A stretch of 61,244 nucleotides of DNA. Source: Oceanobacillus sp. J11TS1 (lineage in GTDB: Bacteria; Bacillota; Bacilli; Bacillales; Amphibacillaceae). Position numbers and translations under genes: made by a program. The notes beneath the pieces were generated by a model. That model was not told the origin of the DNA and ran no database searches. It saw nothing but the letters and a program-made list of their open reading frames with translations. The stretch is from NCBI RefSeq assembly GCF_018333215.1, contig NZ_BORO01000022.1, positions 1 through 61,244 on the forward strand, read 5' to 3'. Within the stretch, counting starts at the first letter, position 1. Each line of letters opens with the position of its first letter. Shown here piece after piece: positions 36,431 through 45,077 of the stretch.

Positions 36431-38921
36431 TCTGTGTTTTCGTAATCAAGACTTCCCGAGCCCGGCTTCCATTTTGTCCAGAAATAATTCCGCGCTGTTC
36501 TAACGAATCAATTAATCTAGCTGCACGGTTATAACCTATTTTAAAGTGTCTTTGCAAGGAAGACGTACTGGCACTATTCTGTTGTAATACAAAGTCAATG
36601 GCATCTTCCAGAAGTTCATCTTCCTCTTCATCTATCTGTATTTGCTCCAACAGTTCTTCTTGTTCAAATAGATACTGTGGTTCAGCCATAGATTTTGCAT
36701 AATTTGCTACACGTTCGATTTCTTCATCGGACACAAATGGCCCTTGTAATCGAACACTTTTTCCAGCACCATTCTCTACAAGAAGCATATCTCCTTTTCC
36801 AAGTAATTTCTCTGCACCGCTGGAATCAATTATGGTTCGTGAATCTACTTGAGAAGATACACTAAACGCAATTCTTGTAGGAATATTTGCTTTAATCAAA
36901 CCTGTAATAACATCCACGGAAGGACGTTGTGTTGCTAGCAGTAAATGAATACCGCATGCTCTGGCTTTTTGAGCAATCCTGCTAATTGCATCTTCCACAT
37001 CTTGAGGGGACATCATCATCAAATCTGCTAATTCATCAATAACAATCACAATAAACGGCATCTTTTGATCTGTTTTCCCTTCACGCAGCATCTTTTGGTT
37101 GTACCGCCCTATATCTCTGACCCCTTCACTTACAAAGCGCTCATAACGATCCTCCATTTCTGCCACAGCCCATTTAAGACTTTGCGTAGCAGCCTTTACG
37201 TCTGTAATTACTGGAGAAACTAGGTGCGGGATGCCATTATACGGAGCAAGCTCGACCATTTTGGGATCAATTAAAAGAATCCTGACATCCTCATGGCTGG
37301 CATTATAAATTAAACTTACCAGAATTGTATTAATACAGACACTTTTTCCTGATCCAGTTGCCCCTGCAATCAAACCATGTGGCATTTTATTAATATCGAT
37401 GACTTTAGGCATTCCTTCAATCGTCAGACCCAAGGCCACATTCAAAGGTGAACGGCTATTTTTAAAATCGTCTGATTCAATAATACGTTGGATTCCTACC
37501 ATTTCAGGATGAAGATTAGGAACCTCGATTCCTACTGTATTCTTACCAGGAATAGGTGCCTCAATACGAATATCTTTAGCTGACATATTCAATTTTAAAT
37601 CATCCGCTAGATTTTTAATTTTACTTACCTTTACTCCCATCTCTGGATGCACCTCAAAACGTGTCACAGAAGGTCCCTGAGTAGCTTTAACAACTTTTGC
37701 TTTCACTTGAAAATGCTTCAATGTTTCTTCAAGCAGATTTTGTTGATCTATCAGCCACTCTTCATCCCCTGTTGTTTTGGAGGGTGGATCATTTAATAAG
37801 TGTAAAGGAACATTTCTTGTTTGCGGTTCACTCATTGCCTCAGCTGAAGTTCTCTTTGTATCTTCTTTTTCAATCTGTGTTCGGTCTATTTTTTCCTCTA
37901 CTTTACGCAACTCTTCTTCCCGCTTTTGATGTGCTTCTTGGAGACGTTGAAAGGTTTCTTCCCGCTTCTTCTGCTCATATAGGTTTTTTTTATCGCGCGG
38001 CGTCATCATGACATTAAAAGCACTTGCGGTATTTGTTTGCTGATTAGATAGCGTTGTTCGGTTCCTAGAAGTTGTATGAATTGGATTTCTTTTTTGTGAG
38101 ATTGATTTTTCTTCCCGTTTAGAAGATACCTCTTTCGCTGGGTATTCTTTTGTTTCCTTCTCTTCCGGAGTGCTAGACACTCTCTGTTCTTCGTTTACTG
38201 GCTCTGACGATGTATTCCTTCGTATCCTATGATTCTGGTTGTCTAGTTTATCTTTCTTTTCATTCGTGTAAATAACCGTATTTTCTTTCTTCGAATGATC
38301 GGAAACCTCTTTGCTCTCAGTAACCGGCTCTTCTCTTATTGTGGAAGGAGAAGCTTTTGGATGAATCGTTGTATTTTGTAAAGTACTAGCTACTTCATTA
38401 TTATTTATCATTTTTTCTTGGTATTTTGATTCCTTTCGTTGATAAGCAGGTACTTCGTGAATAATTTTAGATTCTCTTTGTTGAAAACCATAAATCGGAG
38501 AAGGTACCTCAGTTGGCTGGAAAGGAACATCTGGATTTTTCTTGTAAATTTTTCTGCCAGGCGTATCTTCTATTGGTGATGAATTACGCATAGGATTTTC
38601 TCTTCGTTGCCGTGGCAATGAACGTTTACTTTCTTGATTTGTTTCCGTATCTGTTTCTCTTCTTCTACGCACACTATCTGGACTTCTTCGTTTAAAACTA
38701 GGCTGTTTATCTATTACCTGTTCTTTTTTTTGGTCAACAGTATCTGGAATTACCGGAAACTTAAATGACTGGCTAGAAGGATAATGGTATGTCATTTTTG
38801 TTTGGATATTTGGTTGTTTTTCAGCGTCTTCTACTTCAACCTCAATCATTTCCTCTACTTCTATTTCCTTTGTAAATATGTTTTTGAGCCGTTCTTTCCA
38901 TTGCTCCCACCACATATGCAT
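36417..38921 (-). CDS. sftA: DNA translocase SftA (FtsK/SpoIIIE family)
   Basis: SftA (YtpS) is a soluble FtsK/SpoIIIE-type ATPase that moves chromosome arms away from the closing division septum. Consistent with this, the 834-residue product has no membrane helices: a long charged, low-complexity N-terminal region (about 1-380) precedes the motor, with Walker A GATGSGKS (520-527), Walker B VIVIDELADLMM (Asp629-Glu630 region) and a C-terminal winged-helix gamma domain (about 770-834) that reads KOPS/SRS-like DNA. The ATG at 38921 has AAGGA upstream. The N-terminal region is highly variable in this family. Confidence 0.92.
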   Translation of the reverse strand: MHMWWEQWKERLKNIFTKEIEVEEMIEVEVEDAEKQPNIQTKMTYHYPSSQSFKFPVIPDTVDQKKEQVIDKQPSFKRRSPDSVRRRRETDTETNQESKRSLPRQRRENPMRNSSPIEDTPGRKIYKKNPDVPFQPTEVPSPIYGFQQRESKIIHEVPAYQRKESKYQEKMINNNEVASTLQNTTIHPKASPSTIREEPVTESKEVSDHSKKENTVIYTNEKKDKLDNQNHRIRRNTSSEPVNEEQRVSSTPEEKETKEYPAKEVSSKREEKSISQKRNPIHTTSRNRTTLSNQQTNTASAFNVMMTPRDKKNLYEQKKREETFQRLQEAHQKREEELRKVEEKIDRTQIEKEDTKRTSAEAMSEPQTRNVPLHLLNDPPSKTTGDEEWLIDQQNLLEETLKHFQVKAKVVKATQGPSVTRFEVHPEMGVKVSKIKNLADDLKLNMSAKDIRIEAPIPGKNTVGIEVPNLHPEMVGIQRIIESDDFKNSRSPLNVALGLTIEGMPKVIDINKMPHGLIAGATGSGKSVCINTILVSLIYNASHEDVRILLIDPKMVELAPYNGIPHLVSPVITDVKAATQSLKWAVAEMEDRYERFVSEGVRDIGRYNQKMLREGKTDQKMPFIVIVIDELADLMMMSPQDVEDAISRIAQKARACGIHLLLATQRPSVDVITGLIKANIPTRIAFSVSSQVDSRTIIDSSGAEKLLGKGDMLLVENGAGKSVRLQGPFVSDEEIERVANYAKSMAEPQYLFEQEELLEQIQIDEEEDELLEDAIDFVLQQNSASTSSLQRHFKIGYNRAARLIDSLEQRGIISGQNGSRAREVLITKTQRDSM

Positions 38922-39026
38922 TCACTCATTTCCTTAATTGTTCATACTGTTTATTTTAGCAGTTTTTAAAAGACATTTACATTCTCACTGCTATAAATTT
39001 CAAATTCGTTTTCCGCTTCTATTGCT

Positions 39027-39058
39027 GTAAAAAATCCCCTGCAGGCACAAGGGATTTT
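39027..39058 (-). terminator. terminator downstream of ytpR
   Basis: AAAAAATCCC and GGGATTTT (39051-39058) form a stem that runs into a strong T tract on the minus strand. It lies about 150 bp past the ytpR stop, with repeat copy B in between. Confidence 0.65.
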
Positions 39059-39061
39059 GAA

Positions 39062-39112
39062 CTAAAAGCGCAAAGCGCCCGTTTTAGAGTTGCGACTTCT
39101 CGCCCTGCCGCA
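39062..39112 (-). repeat. 3'-UTR repeat family, copy B (partial)
   Basis: The first 22 bases (AAAAGCGCAAAGCGCCCGTT on the plus strand) match copy A, including the GCGC-TTT-GCGC hairpin. The remainder differs (GCGACTTCTCGCCCTGCCGC). It lies downstream of ytpR in the same relative orientation as the full copies. Confidence 0.6.
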
Positions 39113-39211
39113 AAACGTTTATATTTTCTTACACTTAGCACTGTACAATTTTTACTGCGTCAAATTTCTTTCTATAAACGCGATTAGTTGACCACCATAG
39201 AATTAGGCAAG

Positions 39212-39817
39212 TTAAAATGTAAATTCATCACCGATACGATAAGCGTCGTCCAATACATAGATACCTTTTTCTTGCGGTGCATTAGGTAAACCTAACTCTT
39301 TTTGTGAACAAACCATTCCGTATGATGGTACGCCTCTTAACTCAGATGCTTTTATTTTCATACCGCTTGGCATGGTAGCACCTACTTTGGCAACAACAAC
39401 CTTTTGACCTTCCGCAATATTTGGAGCTCCACAAACAATTTGCAAGGTCTCTTCTCCAACATCAATTTGACATACGCTTAATTTATCCGCATTTTCATGA
39501 GCCTGTTTGGATTTTACAAATCCTACTACAAATTTCGGGCTCAAATCAAATTCGAGGGGGTCATCGATTCCTTTTTGCTCAAATAATGTACGAATTTCTT
39601 CTAGGAACTCCTCCGTTAAAGGGATAGCACCATTTTTTCCATCTAACTCAAAGTATTTGGAAGCCTGGAAGATATTATAGCCAAGCACTTCGCCATCTGT
39701 GGAAGTTATTTTCGTAACAACGTCATTTGTTTCTTTCTTTATTTCATATCGGTTTCCTTCTTTAATTGGAATAATGAGTACATCTCCAATTCCTTGATGA
39801 TTATAAAAAACATCCAT
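39212..39817 (-). CDS. ytpR: tRNA-binding domain protein YtpR
   Basis: The 201-residue product has an N-terminal DUF4479 domain (about 1-85) and a C-terminal OB-fold tRNA-binding domain (about 90-195) like that of the phenylalanyl-tRNA synthetase beta chain (SVCQIDVGEETLQIVCGAPN, then MVCSQKELGL). I chose the ATG at 39817 because AGGAG is 8 nt upstream; a GTG three codons earlier touches the site. The site overlaps the ytpQ stop, so ytpP-ytpQ-ytpR form an operon. Its cellular role is not established. Confidence 0.88.
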   Translation of the reverse strand: MDVFYNHQGIGDVLIIPIKEGNRYEIKKETNDVVTKITSTDGEVLGYNIFQASKYFELDGKNGAIPLTEEFLEEIRTLFEQKGIDDPLEFDLSPKFVVGFVKSKQAHENADKLSVCQIDVGEETLQIVCGAPNIAEGQKVVVAKVGATMPSGMKIKASELRGVPSYGMVCSQKELGLPNAPQEKGIYVLDDAYRIGDEFTF

Positions 39818-39828
39818 TTCTTTCACTC

Positions 39829-40638
39829 CTAATTCTTTTCCGGTCTATTTTTTGCCAATATGAATATTGGCTCTAATTTTTTATTCTCATAAACAAATGG
39901 TAAAGAAGTAATTGGTATTCTTCCTTCTGCAAAAAACTTCATTGTCATTTGTGCTAAAATATCATATCCAGCTTTATTTTGAATATCAGCCAAAATAAGA
40001 ACGTCCTGATGGGGAACAGCAACCGTTAATTCCCCTTTCGCATTTGCAAGCATCTCTTCTAAAAATGCTTCATTTAAGATTCTGCTTGCATCATAACCAT
40101 CTTGTGTTGCTAAAAAATAAAAGTCATTTCCTGCAACCTGATCTAATTTCGGTTCATGCGATAAAGAGCGGATATTAAAACTCGCTATTTCATCTAATCG
40201 CGTGTTAGACCAGCCTTCTTCCTCCAATAAATCCTCATCAATCAATCGATAGGACTTTCCTAAATCTAGCGCATAGAAAATTCTGGTTTCCGCAGTATGC
40301 TCTTTAAAAACCAGCTTCTTCTTAGATTTTGTTTCCGTTGGAAAAGAAGGAGAACGCAATACAGGAAAGATTTGCTTCTCCATCCCTTTTAGATGCTGCG
40401 TATCATTCATGATATTCAGTGCTTCATTGACATGCTCCACGATCTCATCTACAGCTTCTTGCCCACGCTCGTTGTACTTAGCAATTAGATTAGGGAGAGC
40501 AACAGTCATTCCTTCATTAGATTCTTTCCACTCAATACGTAAAGCATCATCATCACGCTTGTACACAATTCGATAATTTGGATTTTTCAGCTCATCCTCT
40601 AGCAGGCGCTTCATCTTGATGCTTGTCATTTTTGCCAT
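39829..40638 (-). CDS. ytpQ: DUF1444 family protein YtpQ
   Basis: The 269-residue product belongs to the DUF1444/YtpQ family of cytosolic proteins with no known activity. Typical segments are [18 protein letters not shown] near the start and [20 protein letters not shown] toward the end. GGAGG lies 7 nt before the ATG at 40638. It is the middle gene of ytpP-ytpQ-ytpR, with 15 and 11 bp gaps, the same order as in B. subtilis. Confidence 0.87.
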   Translation of the reverse strand: MAKMTSIKMKRLLEDELKNPNYRIVYKRDDDALRIEWKESNEGMTVALPNLIAKYNERGQEAVDEIVEHVNEALNIMNDTQHLKGMEKQIFPVLRSPSFPTETKSKKKLVFKEHTAETRIFYALDLGKSYRLIDEDLLEEEGWSNTRLDEIASFNIRSLSHEPKLDQVAGNDFYFLATQDGYDASRILNEAFLEEMLANAKGELTVAVPHQDVLILADIQNKAGYDILAQMTMKFFAEGRIPITSLPFVYENKKLEPIFILAKNRPEKN

Positions 40639-40653
40639 AAAATTGCCTCCTAC

Positions 40654-40971
40654 CTACTTCTTGAGCCCGTCTAAAAAGGATTCAATTTCTTCTTTTGTTT
40701 TACGATCTTTACTTACAAACCTGCCAAGCTCTTCTCCTTTTTCAAAAGCAAGAAAACTTGGTATACCATAAATATCATGTTCCTGACATAATTCTATAAA
40801 ATTATCTCGATTCACTTCCACAAATTCAAATTGAGCATATGCTTCTTCTATTTCAGGTAATACAGGCTCAATCACGCGGCAATCTGGGCACCATCCTGCA
40901 GTAAATAAAAAGACAACAGGTCCTTCTTGAATATATTCGTTAAATTGTTCTTTTGATCGTAATTCTTTCAT
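40654..40971 (-). CDS. ytpP: thioredoxin-like protein YtpP
   Basis: The 105-residue protein has a thioredoxin fold with active site WCPDC (Cys29 and Cys32 from the chosen start) and the cis-proline in YGIPSFLAF. The CPDC dipeptide differs from the CGPC of true thioredoxins, so it may be a dedicated oxidoreductase rather than the general one. AAAGG ends directly before the ATG at 40980, so the ATG at 40971 (MKELRSKEQF), 9 nt downstream of the site, is the better start. It is the first gene of ytpP-ytpQ-ytpR and is divergent from ytoQ. Confidence 0.88.
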   Translation of the reverse strand: MKELRSKEQFNEYIQEGPVVFLFTAGWCPDCRVIEPVLPEIEEAYAQFEFVEVNRDNFIELCQEHDIYGIPSFLAFEKGEELGRFVSKDRKTKEEIESFLDGLKK

Positions 40972-41160
40972 TTTAAACATCCTTTCTTTTTCTCTATCAT
41001 AGCTTTCTATTGGTATTGTTTCAATAATGTTACCTTCTCCAAATATAGAAAATCCACTTAAAAATAGTTTTTTAATTTATATTAGTCAAAAAACTTAACA
41101 ATACCAAGAAAAACATTTACTATATACTATATAAGATAACATTGATTTGGAGGGATTGGA

Positions 41161-41601
41161 ATGAATTTAACTGTATACCTAGCCGGACAAATTCATGATA
41201 ATTGGAGAGAGGAAGTTAAAAAGCTTGCCGAAGAAAAAAATCTGCCGCTTACTTTTGTTTCCCCACAAACGAATCATGATCGTTCCGATGACATTGGGGA
41301 AGCTATTTTAGGAAAACAACCGACCAACTTTCATCGCGATGATGCTGCTTCAAGTGTCAATAACTTTCGGACACAGGTTTTAATGCAAAAATCAGATGTG
41401 GTAATCGCATTATTTGGAGAATCATATAAACAATGGAACACAGCGATGGATGCTAGTACAGCTATATCTTTAGGAAAACCAACCATCATTATTCGCCCGG
41501 AAAAATTAATCCATCCTTTAAAAGAACTTTCGAATAAAGCAAATATTACAGTGGAGACGGTAGAGCAAGCATTAGACGTTATTTCCTATATTTATGAATA
41601 A
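41161..41601 (+). CDS. ytoQ: YtoQ family protein
   Basis: The 146-residue product opens MNLTVYLAGQIHDNWREEVK and resembles B. subtilis YtoQ and the nucleoside 2-deoxyribosyltransferase fold (YLAGQIHDNWR, then DVVIALFGESYKQWNTAMDA). TTGGAGGG precedes the ATG at 41161. It is divergent from ytpP and convergent with the DUF84 gene. The biochemical activity is not known; the likeness to deoxyribosyltransferases is a fold-level inference. Confidence 0.83.
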   Translation: MNLTVYLAGQIHDNWREEVKKLAEEKNLPLTFVSPQTNHDRSDDIGEAILGKQPTNFHRDDAASSVNNFRTQVLMQKSDVVIALFGESYKQWNTAMDASTAISLGKPTIIIRPEKLIHPLKELSNKANITVETVEQALDVISYIYE

Positions 41602-41629
41602 TCGTTAGACTTAGAGAACGAACAGTGCA

Positions 41630-41656
41630 AAAAAACAGGCCTTCCAGCCTGTTTTT
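41630..41656. terminator. bidirectional terminator between ytoQ and the DUF84 gene
   Basis: AAAAAACAGGC (41630-41640) pairs perfectly with GCCTGTTTTTT across a 6-nt loop, with T tracts on both strands. Confidence 0.9.
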
Positions 41657-41663
41657 TGTCCGT

Positions 41664-42173
41664 TTATTTTTTATTTACAAAATCAAATTGACCTTTTAAA
41701 AGCTGTACAACATGCGTAAACATATTTTCTCTTGATACAAGATTATCCGTAAATATCCCAATTGCCCCTTCATGTTTGCGGACATTTGCTTTTTTGGTAT
41801 ATGCGTCCATCACAATGCTTAATTCGCCGGCTTTTTCAAGTTCGTACTCAATCTCTTTAGGAAGGGCAATCCTTGCTCCACTGGCTGTGAATAGCTGGCC
41901 GTCCGCTGTGGCTAAAGCACCCCAGTTACAGAGGAATAACGTATCGTCTATATACATCACTCCTCCTTCTAGGCCAATCCCTATCGCATGAGACTGACTA
42001 GATACGCACGCCTTCGCACGGTTGATTGCACCGATACGTGTTTCTTCATCAGAAAAAGGTTGCGCAGAAACAAGAGAAGGAACGTTTAAAGCTTTTACTT
42101 CATAAGTTGAAAAAACGTTTCTTGCTGCCTGTACTTTTGTTGGATTTTCCGAGCCAATAATAATAGATGCCAC
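41664..42173 (-). CDS. DUF84 family non-canonical purine NTPase
   Basis: The 169-residue product belongs to the DUF84/YjjX family, whose members hydrolyse ITP and XTP to keep them out of nucleic acids. It shows the N-terminal IGSENPTKVQAARNVF motif, SDEETRIGAINRAKA, the GIGLEGGV loop and NVRKHEGAIGIFT. It starts with a GTG at 42173, three bases after the ytoP stop, with AAAGAGGC upstream inside the ytoP tail; the two genes are translationally linked. It ends at the terminator shared with ytoQ. Nucleotide preference is inferred from the family. Confidence 0.83.
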   Translation of the reverse strand: MASIIIGSENPTKVQAARNVFSTYEVKALNVPSLVSAQPFSDEETRIGAINRAKACVSSQSHAIGIGLEGGVMYIDDTLFLCNWGALATADGQLFTASGARIALPKEIEYELEKAGELSIVMDAYTKKANVRKHEGAIGIFTDNLVSRENMFTHVVQLLKGQFDFVNKK

Positions 42174-42176
42174 GTT

Positions 42177-43241
42177 TTAAGCCTCTTTTAATTGAGATAT
42201 AAGCTGGTCATCTGTAGATTTAACAAGCTTAATCAATAATTCTTTGGCAGCTGCATAATCATCTACATGAATAATAGACGCTGACGTATGAATATATCTT
42301 GAACAAATGCCAACAACCGCAGAAGGGACACCGTCACCAGTCAAATGAACCCTCCCTGCATCCGTTCCGCCTGGAGAAACAAAATATTGATAAGGAATAT
42401 CGTTTGATTCAGCAGTATCTAATACGAATTCTCGCATTCCTTTATGTGTAACCATCGTCCCGTCAAAGATACGCAATAATGCTCCCTTCCCTAATTGGCC
42501 AAATGCTTTCTTATCTCCTGATGCATCATTTGCTGGAGAAGCATCTAATGCATAAAAAATATCCGGTTTTATCATATTAGCTGCTACTTGAGCTCCGCGT
42601 AATCCCACTTCTTCCTGTACAGTCGCACCAGAATAAAGCTGGTTAGGCAATGTTTCCCCTTGCAGTTCTTTTAAAAGTTCAATAGCCAGCCCGCATCCGT
42701 AGCGGTTATCCCAAGCTTTTGCTAATATTTTTTTCTCATTAGCCAGTGGTTCAAATGGCGTAATTGGAACAATGGTATCTCCTGGACGTACACCAATACG
42801 TGCTACATCCTCCTTATCATCCGCTCCAATATCAATTAACATATTTTTTATTTCCATCGGCTTCCTGCGTTGTGCATCTGTCAATAAATGCGGAGGAATG
42901 GATCCAATAACACCTGTAATCGGTCCATTTTTTGTCATAACTTGTACACGCTGAGCCAGCATCACTTGATTCCACCAGCCGCCTAGAGTTTGAAAACGAA
43001 TCATTCCATTATCCGTAATTTGCGTTACCATAAAGCCGACTTCATCCATATGACCAGCTACCATTACTCTAGGACCTTTTCCATCTTTCACGCCAAATAT
43101 ACCGCCTAAATTATCTTGAATAATTTCATCCGAATACTTTTCTAACTCTTGCCTCATAAAATTACGAACAGCATGCTCATTTCCTGGAGCTCCTTGCAAT
43201 TCGGTTAAATTCTTAAATAAAGCTAATGTTTCTTTATTCAT
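42177..43241 (-). CDS. ytoP: M42 family metallo-aminopeptidase YtoP
   Basis: The 354-residue product is an M42 aminopeptidase (glutamyl aminopeptidase/cellulase M-like), a cytosolic di-metal enzyme. Ligand segments are visible: [10 protein letters not shown] (His64, Asp66), [10 protein letters not shown] (bridging Asp), [11 protein letters not shown] (catalytic and metal Glu) and [11 protein letters not shown] (Asp), with the last His near [15 protein letters not shown] precedes the ATG at 43241. The DUF84 gene follows in the same transcript. Substrate preference is not visible. Confidence 0.9.
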   Translation of the reverse strand: MNKETLALFKNLTELQGAPGNEHAVRNFMRQELEKYSDEIIQDNLGGIFGVKDGKGPRVMVAGHMDEVGFMVTQITDNGMIRFQTLGGWWNQVMLAQRVQVMTKNGPITGVIGSIPPHLLTDAQRRKPMEIKNMLIDIGADDKEDVARIGVRPGDTIVPITPFEPLANEKKILAKAWDNRYGCGLAIELLKELQGETLPNQLYSGATVQEEVGLRGAQVAANMIKPDIFYALDASPANDASGDKKAFGQLGKGALLRIFDGTMVTHKGMREFVLDTAESNDIPYQYFVSPGGTDAGRVHLTGDGVPSAVVGICSRYIHTSASIIHVDDYAAAKELLIKLVKSTDDQLISQLKEA

Positions 43242-43419
43242 TAAAAAGCCTCCTATGCATTACTTCACCCATGAAAAATGGTATTGTCACTACTGCAAGT
43301 ATACTCGAAAAAGTCAAATTCTTTCCAGTAATAATGTTCAATTGTTTGTATTTTTCCGTCTGGGTGCGATATACTACATTTATACTAGACATTGAAATTT
43401 ACTAATAGAGGTGAATAAA

Positions 43420-43734
43420 TTGAGTAAAAAAAAGGTATTACTTGCAGCAGCAATTGGCGTTGCAGTCGGCTATCTTGCTCGTGAACAAGTAAATAATCAA
43501 ATGAAAGTCACACCAGAAAAAGCATTAGATCATGCGAAAGAAATGTTTAAACGTAAAGGACCTATCAGCGGTTCTTGGATTTATATGAAACCAGAAGAAT
43601 TAGAAAGAAATGGTCTGCTTTATGATGTATACCGTGGCGGAGTAACAAGAAATATTGATGGCACGAACAAGCAGTATGATTTTTATGTAGATGTTGAAAC
43701 GGGCGCTGTGATTGATACAGAAGAAGCTGTCTAA
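43420..43734 (+). CDS. ytzB: PepSY-domain membrane-anchored protein YtzB
   Basis: The 104-residue product has one N-terminal membrane segment (about 5-19, LLAAAIGVAVGYLA) followed by a PepSY-like domain (MKVTPEKALDHAKEMFKRKG and YDFYVDVETGAVID). I chose the TTG at 43420 because AGAGG lies 9 nt upstream; the GTG at 43411 overlaps the site. It occupies the ytzB position between ytoP and ytnP, as in B. subtilis. PepSY domains often inhibit or bind peptidases, but no partner is evident. Confidence 0.8.
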   Translation: MSKKKVLLAAAIGVAVGYLAREQVNNQMKVTPEKALDHAKEMFKRKGPISGSWIYMKPEELERNGLLYDVYRGGVTRNIDGTNKQYDFYVDVETGAVIDTEEAV

Positions 43735-43813
43735 TATCTATTCCTGCGGATTTCCGTATTTTTTAATAGAGCGAAGAATAACCTGATCAATGTGTGACAC
43801 ATATTTATATATA

Positions 43814-43844
43814 GAGCAGCTTTCTCTTTGAAGACAAGCTGCTC
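43814..43844. terminator. bidirectional terminator between ytzB and ytnP
   Basis: GAGCAGCTT (43814-43822) pairs with AAGCTGCTC (43836-43844); it lies between convergent stops, with T-rich sequence on the plus strand. Confidence 0.75.
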
Positions 43845-43857
43845 TTTTATATTGATT

Positions 43858-44715
43858 TTATTTATAGGCATAGCGAACACGTTCAACTTGGTCTATTTTT
43901 CTCCCTTCTTCATTGCATCGGATTGCCCGGTAATAAGCATCATGATAAAAAGTAAACCAGGTATTATTCCGATAGCCCTGCTCCAACCAATATTCTTTTT
44001 GCAGCACGGACTGTACTGGATAATCATCATATGCAAGAACCCAAAGCTTATTTTGATGTGCATGCGTTGGCATAATATCAGCCATATGTAAAAAACAATC
44101 CTCTCCATCCTGAAAACGGATAATTGCATGCCCATCACTATGCCCGCCTGTATGAATCATCGATAATCCTGGCAGAACCTCTATTTCCTCTCTAAATAAA
44201 TGAACTTGATTCACGATCGGCTTCCAATTTTTCTCCCAGTAGGTATTCACAGATCGTATATTAGGATGCTGCATCTCATCCCATTCTGTTTGCGAAACAT
44301 AAATTTTGGCTTTTTTAAACACAGACTCATATGCTTCTTTACCGGCAACCTTCGTTAAACCATTTGCATGATCATAATGGAGATGCGTCATTAAAACCAT
44401 ATGAATATCATTTTCAGTAAGCCCTAATTCTAATAAGGACTTTTCTATTTTCGTTTCCTCTAATACACCAAAGTTTCTTTTCTGCTTGTCAGAAAGTTTA
44501 TTCCAACCAATTCCTGAATCAATCAGTATATTGAACCCATCCAGCTCCAAGAAAATAGGATCTGTGCGCAGTTCAATTTGATTTTTTTCATTATACGGAT
44601 ATTTTTTCGCCCATAACTCTTTGGGCACGACGCCAAACATAGCTCCCCCGTCAAGATGTGTTACGCCACCATTTAGCCATGTAAGTTTTGCTCTGCCAAC
44701 TTGTAAGGTTTCCAT
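43858..44715 (-). CDS. ytnP: metallo-beta-lactamase-fold lactonase YtnP
   Basis: The 285-residue product is a metallo-beta-lactamase-fold hydrolase with the zinc motif THLHYDHANG (HxHxDH), the second His in GGHSDGHA and the third in FTFYHDAYY. B. subtilis YtnP is a lactonase-like protein that interferes with Streptomyces signalling. I chose the ATG at 44715, 6 nt after AGGGAGG; a GTG two codons earlier touches the site. It is divergent from the symporter pair, and a cre-like site lies between them. Quorum quenching by this copy is inferred. Confidence 0.87.
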   Translation of the reverse strand: METLQVGRAKLTWLNGGVTHLDGGAMFGVVPKELWAKKYPYNEKNQIELRTDPIFLELDGFNILIDSGIGWNKLSDKQKRNFGVLEETKIEKSLLELGLTENDIHMVLMTHLHYDHANGLTKVAGKEAYESVFKKAKIYVSQTEWDEMQHPNIRSVNTYWEKNWKPIVNQVHLFREEIEVLPGLSMIHTGGHSDGHAIIRFQDGEDCFLHMADIMPTHAHQNKLWVLAYDDYPVQSVLQKEYWLEQGYRNNTWFTFYHDAYYRAIRCNEEGRKIDQVERVRYAYK

Positions 44716-44759
44716 CTTCACCCTCCCTTTCCCCTTAGTTTATCTGATAGAAACCTTAT

Positions 44760-44775
44760 TTGCAAACGCTGTCAA
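44760..44775. promoter_or_regulatory. candidate CcpA binding site (cre)
   Basis: TTGCAAACGCTGTCAA fits the cre pattern WTGNAANCGNWNNCWW at every defined position. It lies in the divergent region between ytnP and the symporter genes. A match of this degeneracy can occur by chance in a window of this size, so support is moderate. Confidence 0.45.
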
Positions 44776-44894
44776 AAAGTGATTTTCACTATTTAAAAAA
44801 TATGGCAAATTAATAAACTATCTGCTATGATTGTTAACGAATTCACATTTCATTTCTTGTGAATCAAATCACATATATGAGCGGAGGTATAGGT

Positions 44895-45077
44895 ATGAAG
44901 GAAAAAAACTGGGCAATTCTTATTGGTACTATTGTTCTCGCTGCCTTTATCATTCCTTTTACGTTTCTTAGTAGCGTGGAAAAATGGTACGGGAGCATGC
45001 TTTTTTGGCCGATATTAACCTTAATTGTAATCGCATGCAACGCAATACTGACAAAAGATTGGAGCAATGAAGAATGA
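44895..45077 (+). CDS. YhdT-like small membrane subunit
   Basis: The 60-residue product has two hydrophobic helices (about 5-24 and 33-50) and an acidic tail (KDWSNEE). It matches the pattern of YhdT/DUF997 proteins, which precede PanF-type symporters. I chose the ATG at 44895 because GGAGG precedes it; a longer frame to 44859 has no site. Its stop overlaps the start of the symporter gene (ATGA), so the two are made together and it may be an accessory subunit. Confidence 0.75.
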   Translation: MKEKNWAILIGTIVLAAFIIPFTFLSSVEKWYGSMLFWPILTLIVIACNAILTKDWSNEE

